This document shows, one piece after another, positions 55,235 to 63,822 of a DNA stretch of 64,000 bases. The DNA comes from Anaerosporobacter mobilis DSM 15930 (GTDB taxonomy: Bacteria; Bacillota; Clostridia; Lachnospirales; Lachnospiraceae). Position 1 is the stretch's first letter. The number at the start of each line of letters is the position of its first letter. The position numbers and the translations under genes were made by a program. The stretch is from contig NZ_FRCP01000009.1 in the NCBI RefSeq assembly GCF_900142955.1, positions 221,034 to 285,033 on the forward strand. Direction: 5' to 3'. Under the pieces are notes generated by a model. The model was not told the DNA's origin, made no database searches, and saw only the letters and a list, made by a program, of their open reading frames with translations.

Positions 55235-56833
55235 ATGTATCGGATTATGTTAGCAGACGATGAAGGCATTGTAATAGATTCTTTACGCTTTATAATTGAG
55301 AAGGAATTTGGACAAAATTGCTTAATTAAAGCTGCAAAAACTGGGAGAAGTGTAATTGAATTAGCAGAGAATTTTCGGCCTGATATTGCAATCATGGATA
55401 TTCAGATGCCAGGTATTAACGGTATTGAGGCTATGCGAGAAATTAAGAAGACGAATCATAATACTTTGTTTATCGTAATCAGTGCCTACGATAAATTTGA
55501 TTATGCAAAGGAAGCAATTAATCTAGGAGTGCTAGAATATTTGAATAAACCAATAGAACGAAGTAAGATTATTCAAGTACTTAAAAAGGCAATGGTTTTA
55601 ATAGAAGAAGAACGAGAGAAGAGAAGCAATGAATTAATCATTAAGGAAAAGATGGAAACCGTAGTACCGATTATTGAGAATGGATTCCTATATACAATGC
55701 TGTTTCAAGAGTATTTTGAAGAGGATATCATAAACTACAAGCAGTTGTTAGGAATTGAATTAGAATATGGGTTTATGGCAGTGTTAGTTTGTGGTGAGAG
55801 ACAAGAAGGAAACCATATGACCAATGCAGTGGGGGCAAGCGTTCGAATTCAAAATAGTTATCGTGATGTAAGAGAAACTGTAAGGGAGTATTTCCCTGAT
55901 ATCATTATGGGTTCAGTTATGGCGAACAAGATTGCAATGTATCTACCAGAAAGTAAAGAGAAACTAGATTATAACGAAAGAATTGAGATGATAGAGAAGT
56001 CTAGGGAATTAGTAAGAAAGCTTAAGAAACGCACCAATGTTGCGTTTCGCTTAGGGATAGGCTCCATACGTCATATCCATGAAGCTATGACATCTTATAA
56101 TGAAGCACTGACTTCACTTATTGATACTACGAATACCGTTGCACATGTTGACGATTTACCATTCAAATGTACCTATGCAGATAACTATCCTGTGGATATC
56201 GAGAAAAGAATGTTTGAGCGTGTTGAGAAAGGAGATTTGAACGGAACCATTGCAGCAGCCAATAGTTTTTTTAATTGGATGGAGGAGAATTTCTCGACTC
56301 ATATTACAGATATTCAGTTAAAAGTATTAGAGTTGGTTCTATGGGCAGAACGACTAGCTTATCTTAGTGGTGGTATGACATATCATTTCTTATCGAGAGA
56401 GGAGTATCTACCTACCTTACTAAAGTTAGAGTCTTTAGAAGAATTAAGAACCTGGTTTGTAGATAAACTATCAGATGCGTGTAGAAAAATTGTTGTGAAG
56501 ATTGAAGAACAATCGATTGGAGTAGTAAGTCAGGCAAAACGATACATTGATACTCATTATACAAAAGATATCTCTTTAGATGATGTATCTAGAGAAGTTG
56601 ATATCAGTCCATATTATTTTAGTAAGATCTTCAAAGATGAGACAGGGGAGAATTTTATCGAGTATGTAACTAATATACGTATAGAGAAGGCAAAAGAATT
56701 ACTTGAGGACTCTGATTATAGTATGAAAGAAATCTGCTGTATGATAGGTTATTCAGATCCGAATTATTTTAGTAGAGCATTTAAGAAGAATGTTGGGGTA
56801 ACACCTACAGAATTTAAGGAGGGGAGAATATAG
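55235..56833 (+). CDS. AraC-type (YesN) response regulator
   Basis: 532 residues behind GGGAGG. The receiver domain (about 1-120) has acidic residues in LADDEG, the phosphorylation site in AIMDIQMPG near residue 54 and the lysine in NKPIER near 104. A long helical middle region (about 125-420) is followed by an AraC DNA-binding domain (about 430-530) with two helix-turn-helix motifs (SLDDVSREVDISPYYFSKIF and MKEICCMIGYSDPNYF). It is the partner of the LytS-like kinase and probably activates the sugar transporter genes downstream. Confidence 0.94.
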   Translation: MYRIMLADDEGIVIDSLRFIIEKEFGQNCLIKAAKTGRSVIELAENFRPDIAIMDIQMPGINGIEAMREIKKTNHNTLFIVISAYDKFDYAKEAINLGVLEYLNKPIERSKIIQVLKKAMVLIEEEREKRSNELIIKEKMETVVPIIENGFLYTMLFQEYFEEDIINYKQLLGIELEYGFMAVLVCGERQEGNHMTNAVGASVRIQNSYRDVRETVREYFPDIIMGSVMANKIAMYLPESKEKLDYNERIEMIEKSRELVRKLKKRTNVAFRLGIGSIRHIHEAMTSYNEALTSLIDTTNTVAHVDDLPFKCTYADNYPVDIEKRMFERVEKGDLNGTIAAANSFFNWMEENFSTHITDIQLKVLELVLWAERLAYLSGGMTYHFLSREEYLPTLLKLESLEELRTWFVDKLSDACRKIVVKIEEQSIGVVSQAKRYIDTHYTKDISLDDVSREVDISPYYFSKIFKDETGENFIEYVTNIRIEKAKELLEDSDYSMKEICCMIGYSDPNYFSRAFKKNVGVTPTEFKEGRI

Positions 56834-56835
56834 GG

Positions 56836-57873
56836 ATGAAGCGATATGTAGTCGTGTTATGTGTACTTTGCTTACTATGTATGTCAGGATGTAGTAAAGT
56901 GGATGGCGAAGAAGAAACTTTGGCAGAAGAGAAAGTAGCTAAGATTCAGATTGGTATGAGTTTTGATTCGTTCGTAATTGAAAGATGGCAACGTGACCGA
57001 GATGTATTCGTATCGACAGCAAAGGAACTAGGTGCAGAGGTTAATGTGCAAAATGCAAATGGAGATGCGAAAGAACAGATTGCACAAATCGAGTACTTTA
57101 TACGTAAGAAAATGGACGTTATTGTTATTATCTGTATCGATTCTAATGAACTTCGTAGTGTAGTGAAGAAAGCAAAGAATGCAGGGATTAATGTAATTGC
57201 TTATGATCGTATGATTAACGATTCAGACGTGGATCTATTCATATCCTTCGATAATGAGATGGTTGGTACAATGATGGCAAAATCGATTGTAGAAGCAGGA
57301 CTAGAGAAAAAGAAGGTAATCATGATTTGTGGTCCCACAACTGATAACAATGTATTCTATGTAGATACTGGTTTTCGAAACGTTATGGATAAAGAAGAAG
57401 TGGAAATCCTTGATGTTATCAATTGTGAAAGTTGGAAAGCGGAACTTGGAGGAGATTATGTCTATGCTAATATAAACTTAATAGAACAGTCTGATGGGAT
57501 TATGTGTGGCAATGATAGTATCGCTACGCAAGTCGTCAGAGCTTTGGCTGAGAAACGCCTAGCAGGTAAGGTTTATGTTGTAGGGCAGGATGCTGACTTG
57601 GAAGCTTGTCAAAGAATTGTGGAAGGTACTCAAGTTATGACCGTCTATAAGCCAGTTGAGAAATTAGCACAAACAGCAGCAGAATACGCTATTAAGTTAG
57701 CTAAGAAGGAACCAATCGATGGTTTGAAGACAATGAAGGATGGAGACGAGGAAGTTCCTTATGTATTCCTAGAGCCGATTGCCGTAACGAAGGATAATAT
57801 GGATGAAGTAATCATCGATAGTGGATATCACTTGAAAGAGGATGTCTATCTGAATGTACCAAACGAAGAATGA
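56836..57873 (+). CDS. Sugar-binding lipoprotein linked to the two-component genes
   Basis: 345 residues; lipobox CMSGC (Cys19). A type I periplasmic-binding fold of the XylF/ChvE group (IGMSFDSFVIERWQRDRD; MDVIVIICIDSNELRSVV; INVIAYDRMINDSDV). It starts two bases after the regulator stop with GGGGAGAATATAGGG before the ATG. As the second binding protein in the sensory operon, it may feed ligand to the sensor or to the importer 0.4 kb downstream. A terminator follows. Confidence 0.9.
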   Translation: MKRYVVVLCVLCLLCMSGCSKVDGEEETLAEEKVAKIQIGMSFDSFVIERWQRDRDVFVSTAKELGAEVNVQNANGDAKEQIAQIEYFIRKKMDVIVIICIDSNELRSVVKKAKNAGINVIAYDRMINDSDVDLFISFDNEMVGTMMAKSIVEAGLEKKKVIMICGPTTDNNVFYVDTGFRNVMDKEEVEILDVINCESWKAELGGDYVYANINLIEQSDGIMCGNDSIATQVVRALAEKRLAGKVYVVGQDADLEACQRIVEGTQVMTVYKPVEKLAQTAAEYAIKLAKKEPIDGLKTMKDGDEEVPYVFLEPIAVTKDNMDEVIIDSGYHLKEDVYLNVPNEE

Positions 57874-57925
57874 ATAATACTAGTATATTAGTCAGTATAA
57901 GAAAAAAGAATAGTATATTTTATAG

Positions 57926-57967
57926 GGTGCTAGTGCATAGGAAAGATATGTGCTAGCACCTCTTTTT
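57926..57967 (+). terminator. Terminator after the sensory operon
   Basis: A 14-pair stem (57926-57939 with 57947-57960, two G-U pairs) around GGAAAGA is followed by TCTTTTT. It separates the sensory operon from the transporter operon. The rest of 57968-58238 has no gene; a weaker hairpin lies near 58095. Confidence 0.88.
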
Positions 57968-58094
57968 AGTAGGACTGATATAGCACTAAAATATGAAGAA
58001 GGAGGCAATCTTATACTATTCCTTTCGTGATATAGTTAACTTAAGTCAATAGGGAAGCTCTAATGACCAACCTGTACTTGTGTATTGGCAACGT

Positions 58095-58132
58095 AGATGC
58101 AAAACTCTAAGTCACATAGTGTTGCGTCTTTT
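58095..58132 (+). promoter_or_regulatory. Hairpin with T-run in the leader of chvE, possible attenuator
   Basis: AGATGCAA (58095-58102) pairs with TTGCGTCT (58122-58129), one wobble, followed by TTT. It lies about 110 bases before the binding-protein ATG, so it might limit transcription into the operon. The loop is 19 bases, so support is modest. Confidence 0.3.
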
Positions 58133-58238
58133 GTGTTAAAGTACGCCAGCAAAGATGCTTTGATAATGTATAGGAGTTTTGTTCAAAATCTAATACACAA
58201 ATACTACATAGTTTTTTATAAGAAAGGGAGGATAACAC

Positions 58239-59348
58239 ATGAAAAAGAAATTACTAAGTATCTTACTAACCGTTGTAATGGTTACAGCCGTATTCTCAGG
58301 TTGTAGCAAGAAGAATGTTAAGGACACTCCAGATGACACGAAGGAAACAACTAGTTCAGTTAGTAACGATGTAGGTTTAGTCGGTGTTGCGATGCCTACT
58401 AAAGATTTGCAAAGATGGAACCAAGATGGAACTAACATGGAAGCAGAATTAAAAGAAGCTGGTTACAAAGTTGATCTTCAGTATGCATCAAATGATATCC
58501 AGACACAAGTTTCACAAGTAGAAAACATGATTTCCAACGGTTGCGAATTACTTGTTATAGCTTCCATTGATGGAGATTCGCTAGGAACTGTACTTGCACA
58601 AGCCAAAGAAGCGAAAATCCCAGTTATCGCTTATGACAGATTAATTATGAATTCAGACGCAGTAACATATTATGCGACGTTTGATAACTATATGGTAGGA
58701 ACAAAACAAGGTGAATATATTAAAGAAGCGTTAGACCTTGATAATGCAGCAGGCCCATTCAACATGGAAATCTTCACAGGCGATCCTGGTGATAACAATG
58801 CAAAATTCTTCTACAGTGGTGCAATCGATGTATTACAACCATATATTGATGCTGGTAAAATCGTAGTCCCTTCTGAACAAATCGATTTTGCTACAGTTGC
58901 TACAGCTAACTGGGCAACAGATGCAGCCCAATCAAGAATGGAAAATATATTATCTTCATACTATTCAGGTGGTGCGAAATTAGATGTTGTTCTTTGTTCC
59001 AATGACTCAACTGCACTTGGTGTAGAGAACGCTCTAGTGGCTAACTATACTGGAGAATATCCAGTTATTACAGGCCAAGACTGTGATATTGCTAACGTTA
59101 AGAATATGATTGCAGGAAAGCAATCCATGTCTATTTTTAAAGATACTCGTACATTAGCTACACAAGTTGTATCTATGGTAGATGCAATCATGAAAGGTGG
59201 AGAAGCACCAATTAATGATATCAAGAGCTATGATAATGGAACAGGAATCATTCCTTCCTATCTTTGTGAGCCAGTATTCGCTGATGCAAGCAACTATAAA
59301 GAATTATTAATTGATTCTGGTTATTATACAGAAGATGCATTGAAATAG
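58239..59348 (+). CDS. chvE: ChvE/XylF-type sugar-binding lipoprotein
   Basis: 369 residues; lipobox VFSGC (Cys22) followed by a Thr/Ser/Asp linker to about residue 45. Strong matches to the multiple-sugar-binding ChvE group include VGVAMPTKDLQRWNQDG near residue 47, IASIDGDSLG near 107, IPVIAYDRLIMNSDAV near 128, ITGQDCDIANVKNMIAGKQ near 280 and FKDTRTLATQVV near 305. It captures xylose, glucose or related sugars; which one is uncertain. GAAAGGGAGG precedes the ATG. A strong hairpin separates it from the ATPase gene, as usual for binding proteins needing higher expression. Confidence 0.92.
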   Translation: MKKKLLSILLTVVMVTAVFSGCSKKNVKDTPDDTKETTSSVSNDVGLVGVAMPTKDLQRWNQDGTNMEAELKEAGYKVDLQYASNDIQTQVSQVENMISNGCELLVIASIDGDSLGTVLAQAKEAKIPVIAYDRLIMNSDAVTYYATFDNYMVGTKQGEYIKEALDLDNAAGPFNMEIFTGDPGDNNAKFFYSGAIDVLQPYIDAGKIVVPSEQIDFATVATANWATDAAQSRMENILSSYYSGGAKLDVVLCSNDSTALGVENALVANYTGEYPVITGQDCDIANVKNMIAGKQSMSIFKDTRTLATQVVSMVDAIMKGGEAPINDIKSYDNGTGIIPSYLCEPVFADASNYKELLIDSGYYTEDALK

Positions 59349-59363
59349 AGTGCTTATTCAAGT

Positions 59364-59399
59364 CGTGGAAGGACTGGCAGATTTGTCAGTCCTTCCACG
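59364..59399 (+). other. Intercistronic hairpin between binding protein and ATPase
   Basis: A 16-pair stem (59364-59379 with 59384-59399, begins CGTGGAAGGACTG) with a four-base loop and no T-tract. It is more likely to protect the upstream mRNA or partially stop transcription than to end it fully. Confidence 0.8.
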
Positions 59400-59466
59400 G
59401 ATTAGGTATTCTTATGGACACGATAGATGTTTTTGATTGTAAGGCAAGGAAAATGGAGGGATTTAA

Positions 59467-61008
59467 TTGGCTGAGATAATTTTGGAGATGAAGGATATAA
59501 CTAAGACATTTCCAGGTGTGAAAGTTCTTGACAATGTGAATTTGCAAGTTAAAAAAGGCGAAATTCATGCATTGGTAGGAGAGAACGGAGCTGGAAAATC
59601 AACACTAATGAATGTGCTAAGTGGAATCTATCCATATGGTACATATGAAGGTGACATTATCTATGAAGGAGATATATGCAAGTTTCAACAGATTAAAGAT
59701 AGTGAAGACAAAGGAATTGTAATCATTCATCAAGAACTAGCTCTGATTCCATATATGACAATTGGTGAGAACATGTTTCTTGGTAATGAAAGAGGCTATA
59801 AATTTAATATTAGTTGGAGTGATACATATGGCAAGGCTGATGAATATCTCAAAATTGTGGGATTAAAGGAATCATCAAAGACATTGATTAAGGATTTGGG
59901 CATTGGTAAGCAGCAATTGGTAGAAATCGCGAAAGCGTTAGCAAAGAATGCTAAGCTTCTTATACTAGATGAGCCAACTGCCTCATTGAATGAATCAGAC
60001 TCCAAAGCGTTGTTAGATCTATTATTACAATTTAAGAAGGAAGGACTTTCTTCCATCATCATATCACATAAATTAAATGAGATTTCTTATGTTGCTGATC
60101 GTATTACGGTTATTCGAGATGGTTCAACAATAGAAACATTGGATAAAACGAAAGGCGAGGTATCAGAAACAAGAATTATTAAAGGTATGGTAGGTAGAGA
60201 ATTAACTGATAGATTCCCTAAGAGAGAAAAGAAAAACATCGGAGATATCTCCATGGAGATTAAAGACTGGAGTGTATATCATCCACTTTATACGGAACGA
60301 AAAGTTGTAGATAATGTTAGTATGTATGTTCGTAAGGGAGAAATCGTTGGAATTTCAGGTCTTATGGGTGCTGGAAGAACAGAATTAGCGATGAGTGTAT
60401 TTGGAAGAAGTTATGGAACGAATATCTCGGGCAGCATTACTATTAATGGAAAAGAGGTATATCTAAAAACGGTTAAGGAAGCAATTCGCCACAAATTAGC
60501 GTATGTTACAGAGGACCGTAAAGGAAACGGTCTCATACTTAGTAATTCAATTAAAATCAACACCACTATGGCCAATATGGCTGAGATAAGTAAACATAAG
60601 GTTATTGATAAAGATAAAGAATATCGTGTAGCTACTGAGTACAAGGATAAATTACGAACCAAGTGTAGTTCAGTAGAACAAAAGGTAGGTAACTTAAGTG
60701 GAGGGAACCAACAGAAAGTATTATTAGCTAAATGGATGTTTGCAGATCCAGATATATTGATACTAGATGAGCCAACAAGAGGAATTGATGTAGGTGCGAA
60801 ATATGAAATTTATTGCATTATGAATCAATTAGTTGCTGAGGGAAAATCAGTTATTATGATTTCTTCTGAACTTCCAGAAGTACTGGGAATGTGTGACAGA
60901 ATCTATGTTATGAATGAGGGCAGAATTGTTGGTTCGTTGGAAGCAGACAAGACGTCACAAGAAGAGATTATGTCATGCATACTGAAAGAAAATAATGAGA
61001 AGGATTAA
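59467..61008 (+). CDS. gguA: Sugar ABC transporter ATPase (GguA/XylG type)
   Basis: 513 residues from TTG at 59467 behind GGAGGG. Two fused ABC domains: the first with GENGAGKSTLM near residue 38, a degenerate signature near 147 (DLGIGKQQLVEIAKAL) and DEPTASLN near 173; the second with GLMGAGRTELAM near 300, LSGGNQQKVLLAKW near 413 and DEPTRGIDVGAK near 437. It is the single ATPase polypeptide of CUT2 sugar importers. It serves the permease 63 bases downstream. Confidence 0.94.
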   Translation: MAEIILEMKDITKTFPGVKVLDNVNLQVKKGEIHALVGENGAGKSTLMNVLSGIYPYGTYEGDIIYEGDICKFQQIKDSEDKGIVIIHQELALIPYMTIGENMFLGNERGYKFNISWSDTYGKADEYLKIVGLKESSKTLIKDLGIGKQQLVEIAKALAKNAKLLILDEPTASLNESDSKALLDLLLQFKKEGLSSIIISHKLNEISYVADRITVIRDGSTIETLDKTKGEVSETRIIKGMVGRELTDRFPKREKKNIGDISMEIKDWSVYHPLYTERKVVDNVSMYVRKGEIVGISGLMGAGRTELAMSVFGRSYGTNISGSITINGKEVYLKTVKEAIRHKLAYVTEDRKGNGLILSNSIKINTTMANMAEISKHKVIDKDKEYRVATEYKDKLRTKCSSVEQKVGNLSGGNQQKVLLAKWMFADPDILILDEPTRGIDVGAKYEIYCIMNQLVAEGKSVIMISSELPEVLGMCDRIYVMNEGRIVGSLEADKTSQEEIMSCILKENNEKD

Positions 61009-61071
61009 TTATTTAGGAACAGCAGAAAAAGTTAGTAACTATATAGTTATCATTAGAGAGGAGTTTGGAAT

Positions 61072-62244
61072 ATGGATAAGGCAAAATTGAATGAAGGCAT
61101 GAAGAAATATACCATGGTTATTGCATTGCTATTTGTTGCTATGTTTTTCACCTGGCAAACAGGAGGTAAGTTACTACTTCCTCAGAATGTGAGTAACTTG
61201 ATTGCACAGAATGCATATGTATTTGTTTTAGCTACAGGTATGTTACTGTGTATCTTAACAGGTGGTAATATTGATTTATCTGTTGGTTCCGTTGTTTGCT
61301 TCGTAGGAGCAGTGGGTGCAAAATTGATGGAGAGTATGGGAGTGAATCCCGTGATAGCAATCTTAATAATGTTAGTAATCGGTACACTCATCGGTGCCTG
61401 GCAAGGTTTTTGGATTGCATTTGTACGGGTTCCGCCTTTCATTGTAACCTTAGCCGGTATGTTAATATTCAGAGGATTATCCAATGTGGTATTAAACGGT
61501 CAAACGGAGTCTATTACATCAGGAGGGTTTGTAAAAATCTTCGGTGGTGGTGCTAACTGTTATATCCCTGATATATTTGGTATCGAGGGCTTCAATCTTA
61601 CTTCTATGTTAATTGGTATCATTACGTGTGTCATCTATATTGCTATTCAAGTAGCAGGTAGAAGAAATCGAATCCGTAAGGGTTATGCAACAGATAGTTT
61701 GAAATCAATGATTGTGAAAACTATAATTATATGCGCCGTTGTATTAGCATTTACATATAAGATATCGATGTATCGTGGTATTCCTACAGCATTAATATGG
61801 GTAGTAATTGTAGTCTTAATCTATGGATATATAACCTCAAAGACAACAACTGGACGTTATTTCTATGCGGTAGGTGGTAACGAGAAAGCAACAAAATTAT
61901 CTGGAATTAATACCGATAAAGTTTACTTCCTTGCATATTGTAATATGGGCTTATTAGCAGCACTTGCTGGAATGTTAACAATTGCACGTATGACATCTGC
62001 ACAGCCTACATATGGACAGAATTACGAAATGGATGCGATTGGAGCTTGTTTCATCGGTGGAGCTTCTGCATACGGTGGTATAGGTACGGTACCTGGCGTA
62101 ATCGTAGGTGCGGTATTGATGGGCGTTATTAATTTAGGTATGTCAATTATGGGCGTAGATGCTAACTATCAAAGAGTCGTTAAAGGGTTAGTTTTATTGG
62201 GCGCAGTAATCTTTGATGTTCTTAATAAGAAATCAAACAAGTAA
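61072..62244 (+). CDS. gguB: Sugar ABC transporter permease (GguB/XylH type)
   Basis: 390 residues and about ten membrane helices, the longer XylH/GguB form rather than the 320-residue RbsC form. Marks are TGGNIDLSVGS near residue 63, VPPFIVTLAGMLIFRG near 121, AVGGNEKATKLSGIN near 265 and GACFIGGASAYGGIGTVPG near 323. GAGAGGAG precedes the ATG. The gene ends two bases before structured element B, and no ordinary terminator follows. Confidence 0.94.
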   Translation: MDKAKLNEGMKKYTMVIALLFVAMFFTWQTGGKLLLPQNVSNLIAQNAYVFVLATGMLLCILTGGNIDLSVGSVVCFVGAVGAKLMESMGVNPVIAILIMLVIGTLIGAWQGFWIAFVRVPPFIVTLAGMLIFRGLSNVVLNGQTESITSGGFVKIFGGGANCYIPDIFGIEGFNLTSMLIGIITCVIYIAIQVAGRRNRIRKGYATDSLKSMIVKTIIICAVVLAFTYKISMYRGIPTALIWVVIVVLIYGYITSKTTTGRYFYAVGGNEKATKLSGINTDKVYFLAYCNMGLLAALAGMLTIARMTSAQPTYGQNYEMDAIGACFIGGASAYGGIGTVPGVIVGAVLMGVINLGMSIMGVDANYQRVVKGLVLLGAVIFDVLNKKSNK

Positions 62245-62246
62245 TG

Positions 62247-62514
62247 GTTAGAGTGTCAAAAGCCGCTCGTAAAACTTGCCTTCATCAATTTGCACATATA
62301 AAACTTGACGAATGTTATGTCGAACGCAGTTCGATGAGCAACTGTATGAAGTCGTTGGTACTTAGGCTCTGTATTGTAGAGCCTTATGTACCACTACGAA
62401 CTGAATCCAAGCGAGAGCGTGTTGCGAGTGAACTACGTTTGCCATAACATGCTCGCACATAAATTTGTGCAAATTGACGAACCCAAAACTAAAATTAGCT
62501 TTTGACTCTCTAAC
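62247..62514 (+). repeat. Long structured inverted-repeat element, copy B
   Basis: A 268-base element related to copy A. The outer stem pairs 62247-62263 with 62498-62514 (one mismatch). The next stem pairs 62285-62296 with 62466-62477 (12 pairs). Then ATGTTATG (62312) pairs with CATAACAT (62443), and GAACG-x-AGTTC pairs with GAACT-x-CGTTT. The core repeats GCAAC/GTTGC, TGGTA/TACCA, GGCTCT/AGAGCC and AGC-GAGA-GC of copy A with few changes, in the same orientation. It starts two bases after the gguB stop. Reading frames across it are only incidental. It could end or stabilise the transporter mRNA, or be a mobile copy. Confidence 0.85.
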
Positions 62515-62687
62515 AGTAATTTATTAAAGAATTAGAATCTCATATAGAAGTTTTTTATAATACATTGTATAATACTAAAGACATGAGTTAGGTAGTTAAA
62601 CTAGGACAATGGGGCTAAAAAGAAGTTCAAATTGGAGCCATTGAACTAAGTTGACAGAATCGACTTTAAAGAGGAGAGTTTAAGACT

Positions 62688-63629
62688 ATGAGATTTTATT
62701 TCGCACCAATGGAGGGTGTGACCAGGCACATATACCGTAATGCCTTTGTCAAATATTTTGGAAAAGTGGATCGTTATTTCGCACCCTTTGTGTGTGCCAA
62801 TCAATCAGGAAATTATAAAACAAGAGAAATAACAGATATCCTACCGGAGAACAACATCGGAATTGATTTAGTGCCACAGATTCTCACTTGTAATGCAGAG
62901 GATTTTATTCTTGCTTCTAAGAAGATGAAATCGCTAGGGTATGGCGAGATTAACTTGAATCTAGGTTGCCCTTCGGGAACGGTTGTCTCTAAGAAGAAGG
63001 GTTCGGGATTCCTAGCATATCCGAAGGAGTTAGACGAATTCTTAGAAAGAATATTCACGGAGAGTGAGACTAAGATATCAATTAAAACTAGAATCGGGAA
63101 AGATGATCCAGAGGAGTTCCATCGCTTACTGGAGATATATAATAAGTATGAGATGGAAGAATTAATCATACATCCGAGAATACAAAAGGATATGTATAAT
63201 AATAAGCCAAATCTAGATGTTTTCGAAGAGGCGGTTACGCTAAGTAAGAATATATTATGTTATAACGGAGATATCTGCACGGTTGATGATTATCATGCTA
63301 TTACAAAACGTTTCCCTACTATAGATCGAATAATGCTAGGAAGAGGCTTAATTGCAAATCCAGAGTTAATCTTAGAGATTATGGGAGAGGCAAAGAAGGA
63401 TAAAAAAGCTTGGAAGGAATTCCATGACGAAGTATACCATGGATACCAAGAAATTATGTCTGGCGATAGGAATGCATTATTCAAGATGAAAGAATTTTGG
63501 TTTTATATGAGTAAGATGTTTACTAATCATGAGAAATACATGAAGAAGATTCGTAAAGCACAAAAGGCTAGTGAGTACGAAGAAGCAGTTGCTAGTTTAT
63601 TTCGTGAACAAGAGCTGATTCAAGCATGA
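62688..63629 (+). CDS. tRNA-dihydrouridine synthase
   Basis: 313 residues behind GAGGAGAG. The FMN-binding barrel has APMEGVTRHIYR at residues 6-17, the catalytic cysteine in LNLGCPSGTVV near residue 90, SIKTRIG near 129, LIIHPRIQK near 158 and IMLGRGLIANPE near 214. It reduces uridines in the tRNA D-loop. It belongs to the general Dus family; which tRNA position it modifies cannot be decided. A terminator follows, and element B precedes it by 170 bases with only a -10-like TATAAT near 62569. Confidence 0.94.
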   Translation: MRFYFAPMEGVTRHIYRNAFVKYFGKVDRYFAPFVCANQSGNYKTREITDILPENNIGIDLVPQILTCNAEDFILASKKMKSLGYGEINLNLGCPSGTVVSKKKGSGFLAYPKELDEFLERIFTESETKISIKTRIGKDDPEEFHRLLEIYNKYEMEELIIHPRIQKDMYNNKPNLDVFEEAVTLSKNILCYNGDICTVDDYHAITKRFPTIDRIMLGRGLIANPELILEIMGEAKKDKKAWKEFHDEVYHGYQEIMSGDRNALFKMKEFWFYMSKMFTNHEKYMKKIRKAQKASEYEEAVASLFREQELIQA

Positions 63630-63688
63630 AATAACATGTCGTTATGGCTATAAGAGAGAGTAAAGGGGCTGTAAAAAAACTCCCTTAA

Positions 63689-63734
63689 TAAACAAGGTCA
63701 CTCACATTAGCTGATGCGAGTGACCTTGTTTTAT
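63689..63734. terminator. Terminator between dus and the transposase remnant
   Basis: AACAAGGTCACTC and GAGTGACCTTGTT form a 13-pair stem, extended inward by CAT/ATG across one mismatch, followed by TTATCTTTT. It serves dus and possibly the minus-strand gene. Confidence 0.85.
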
Positions 63735-63822
63735 CTTTTATAGTCTTTCTCTTGAAAAAATGAGTATACGAACCAAGCCTTCTCTTAATACAGGCTCTAA
63801 AGCAGTTCGTTCTGCCATATTT

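Noticed and set aside
62244..62447. 67-residue frame across element B
   Set aside because: It spans the paired core and stems, starts within the gguB stop, has no ribosome site and is not kept in copy A.
63738..63818. 26-codon frame after the transposase stop
   Set aside because: No ribosome site and no recognised peptide; probably chance or a decayed tail.
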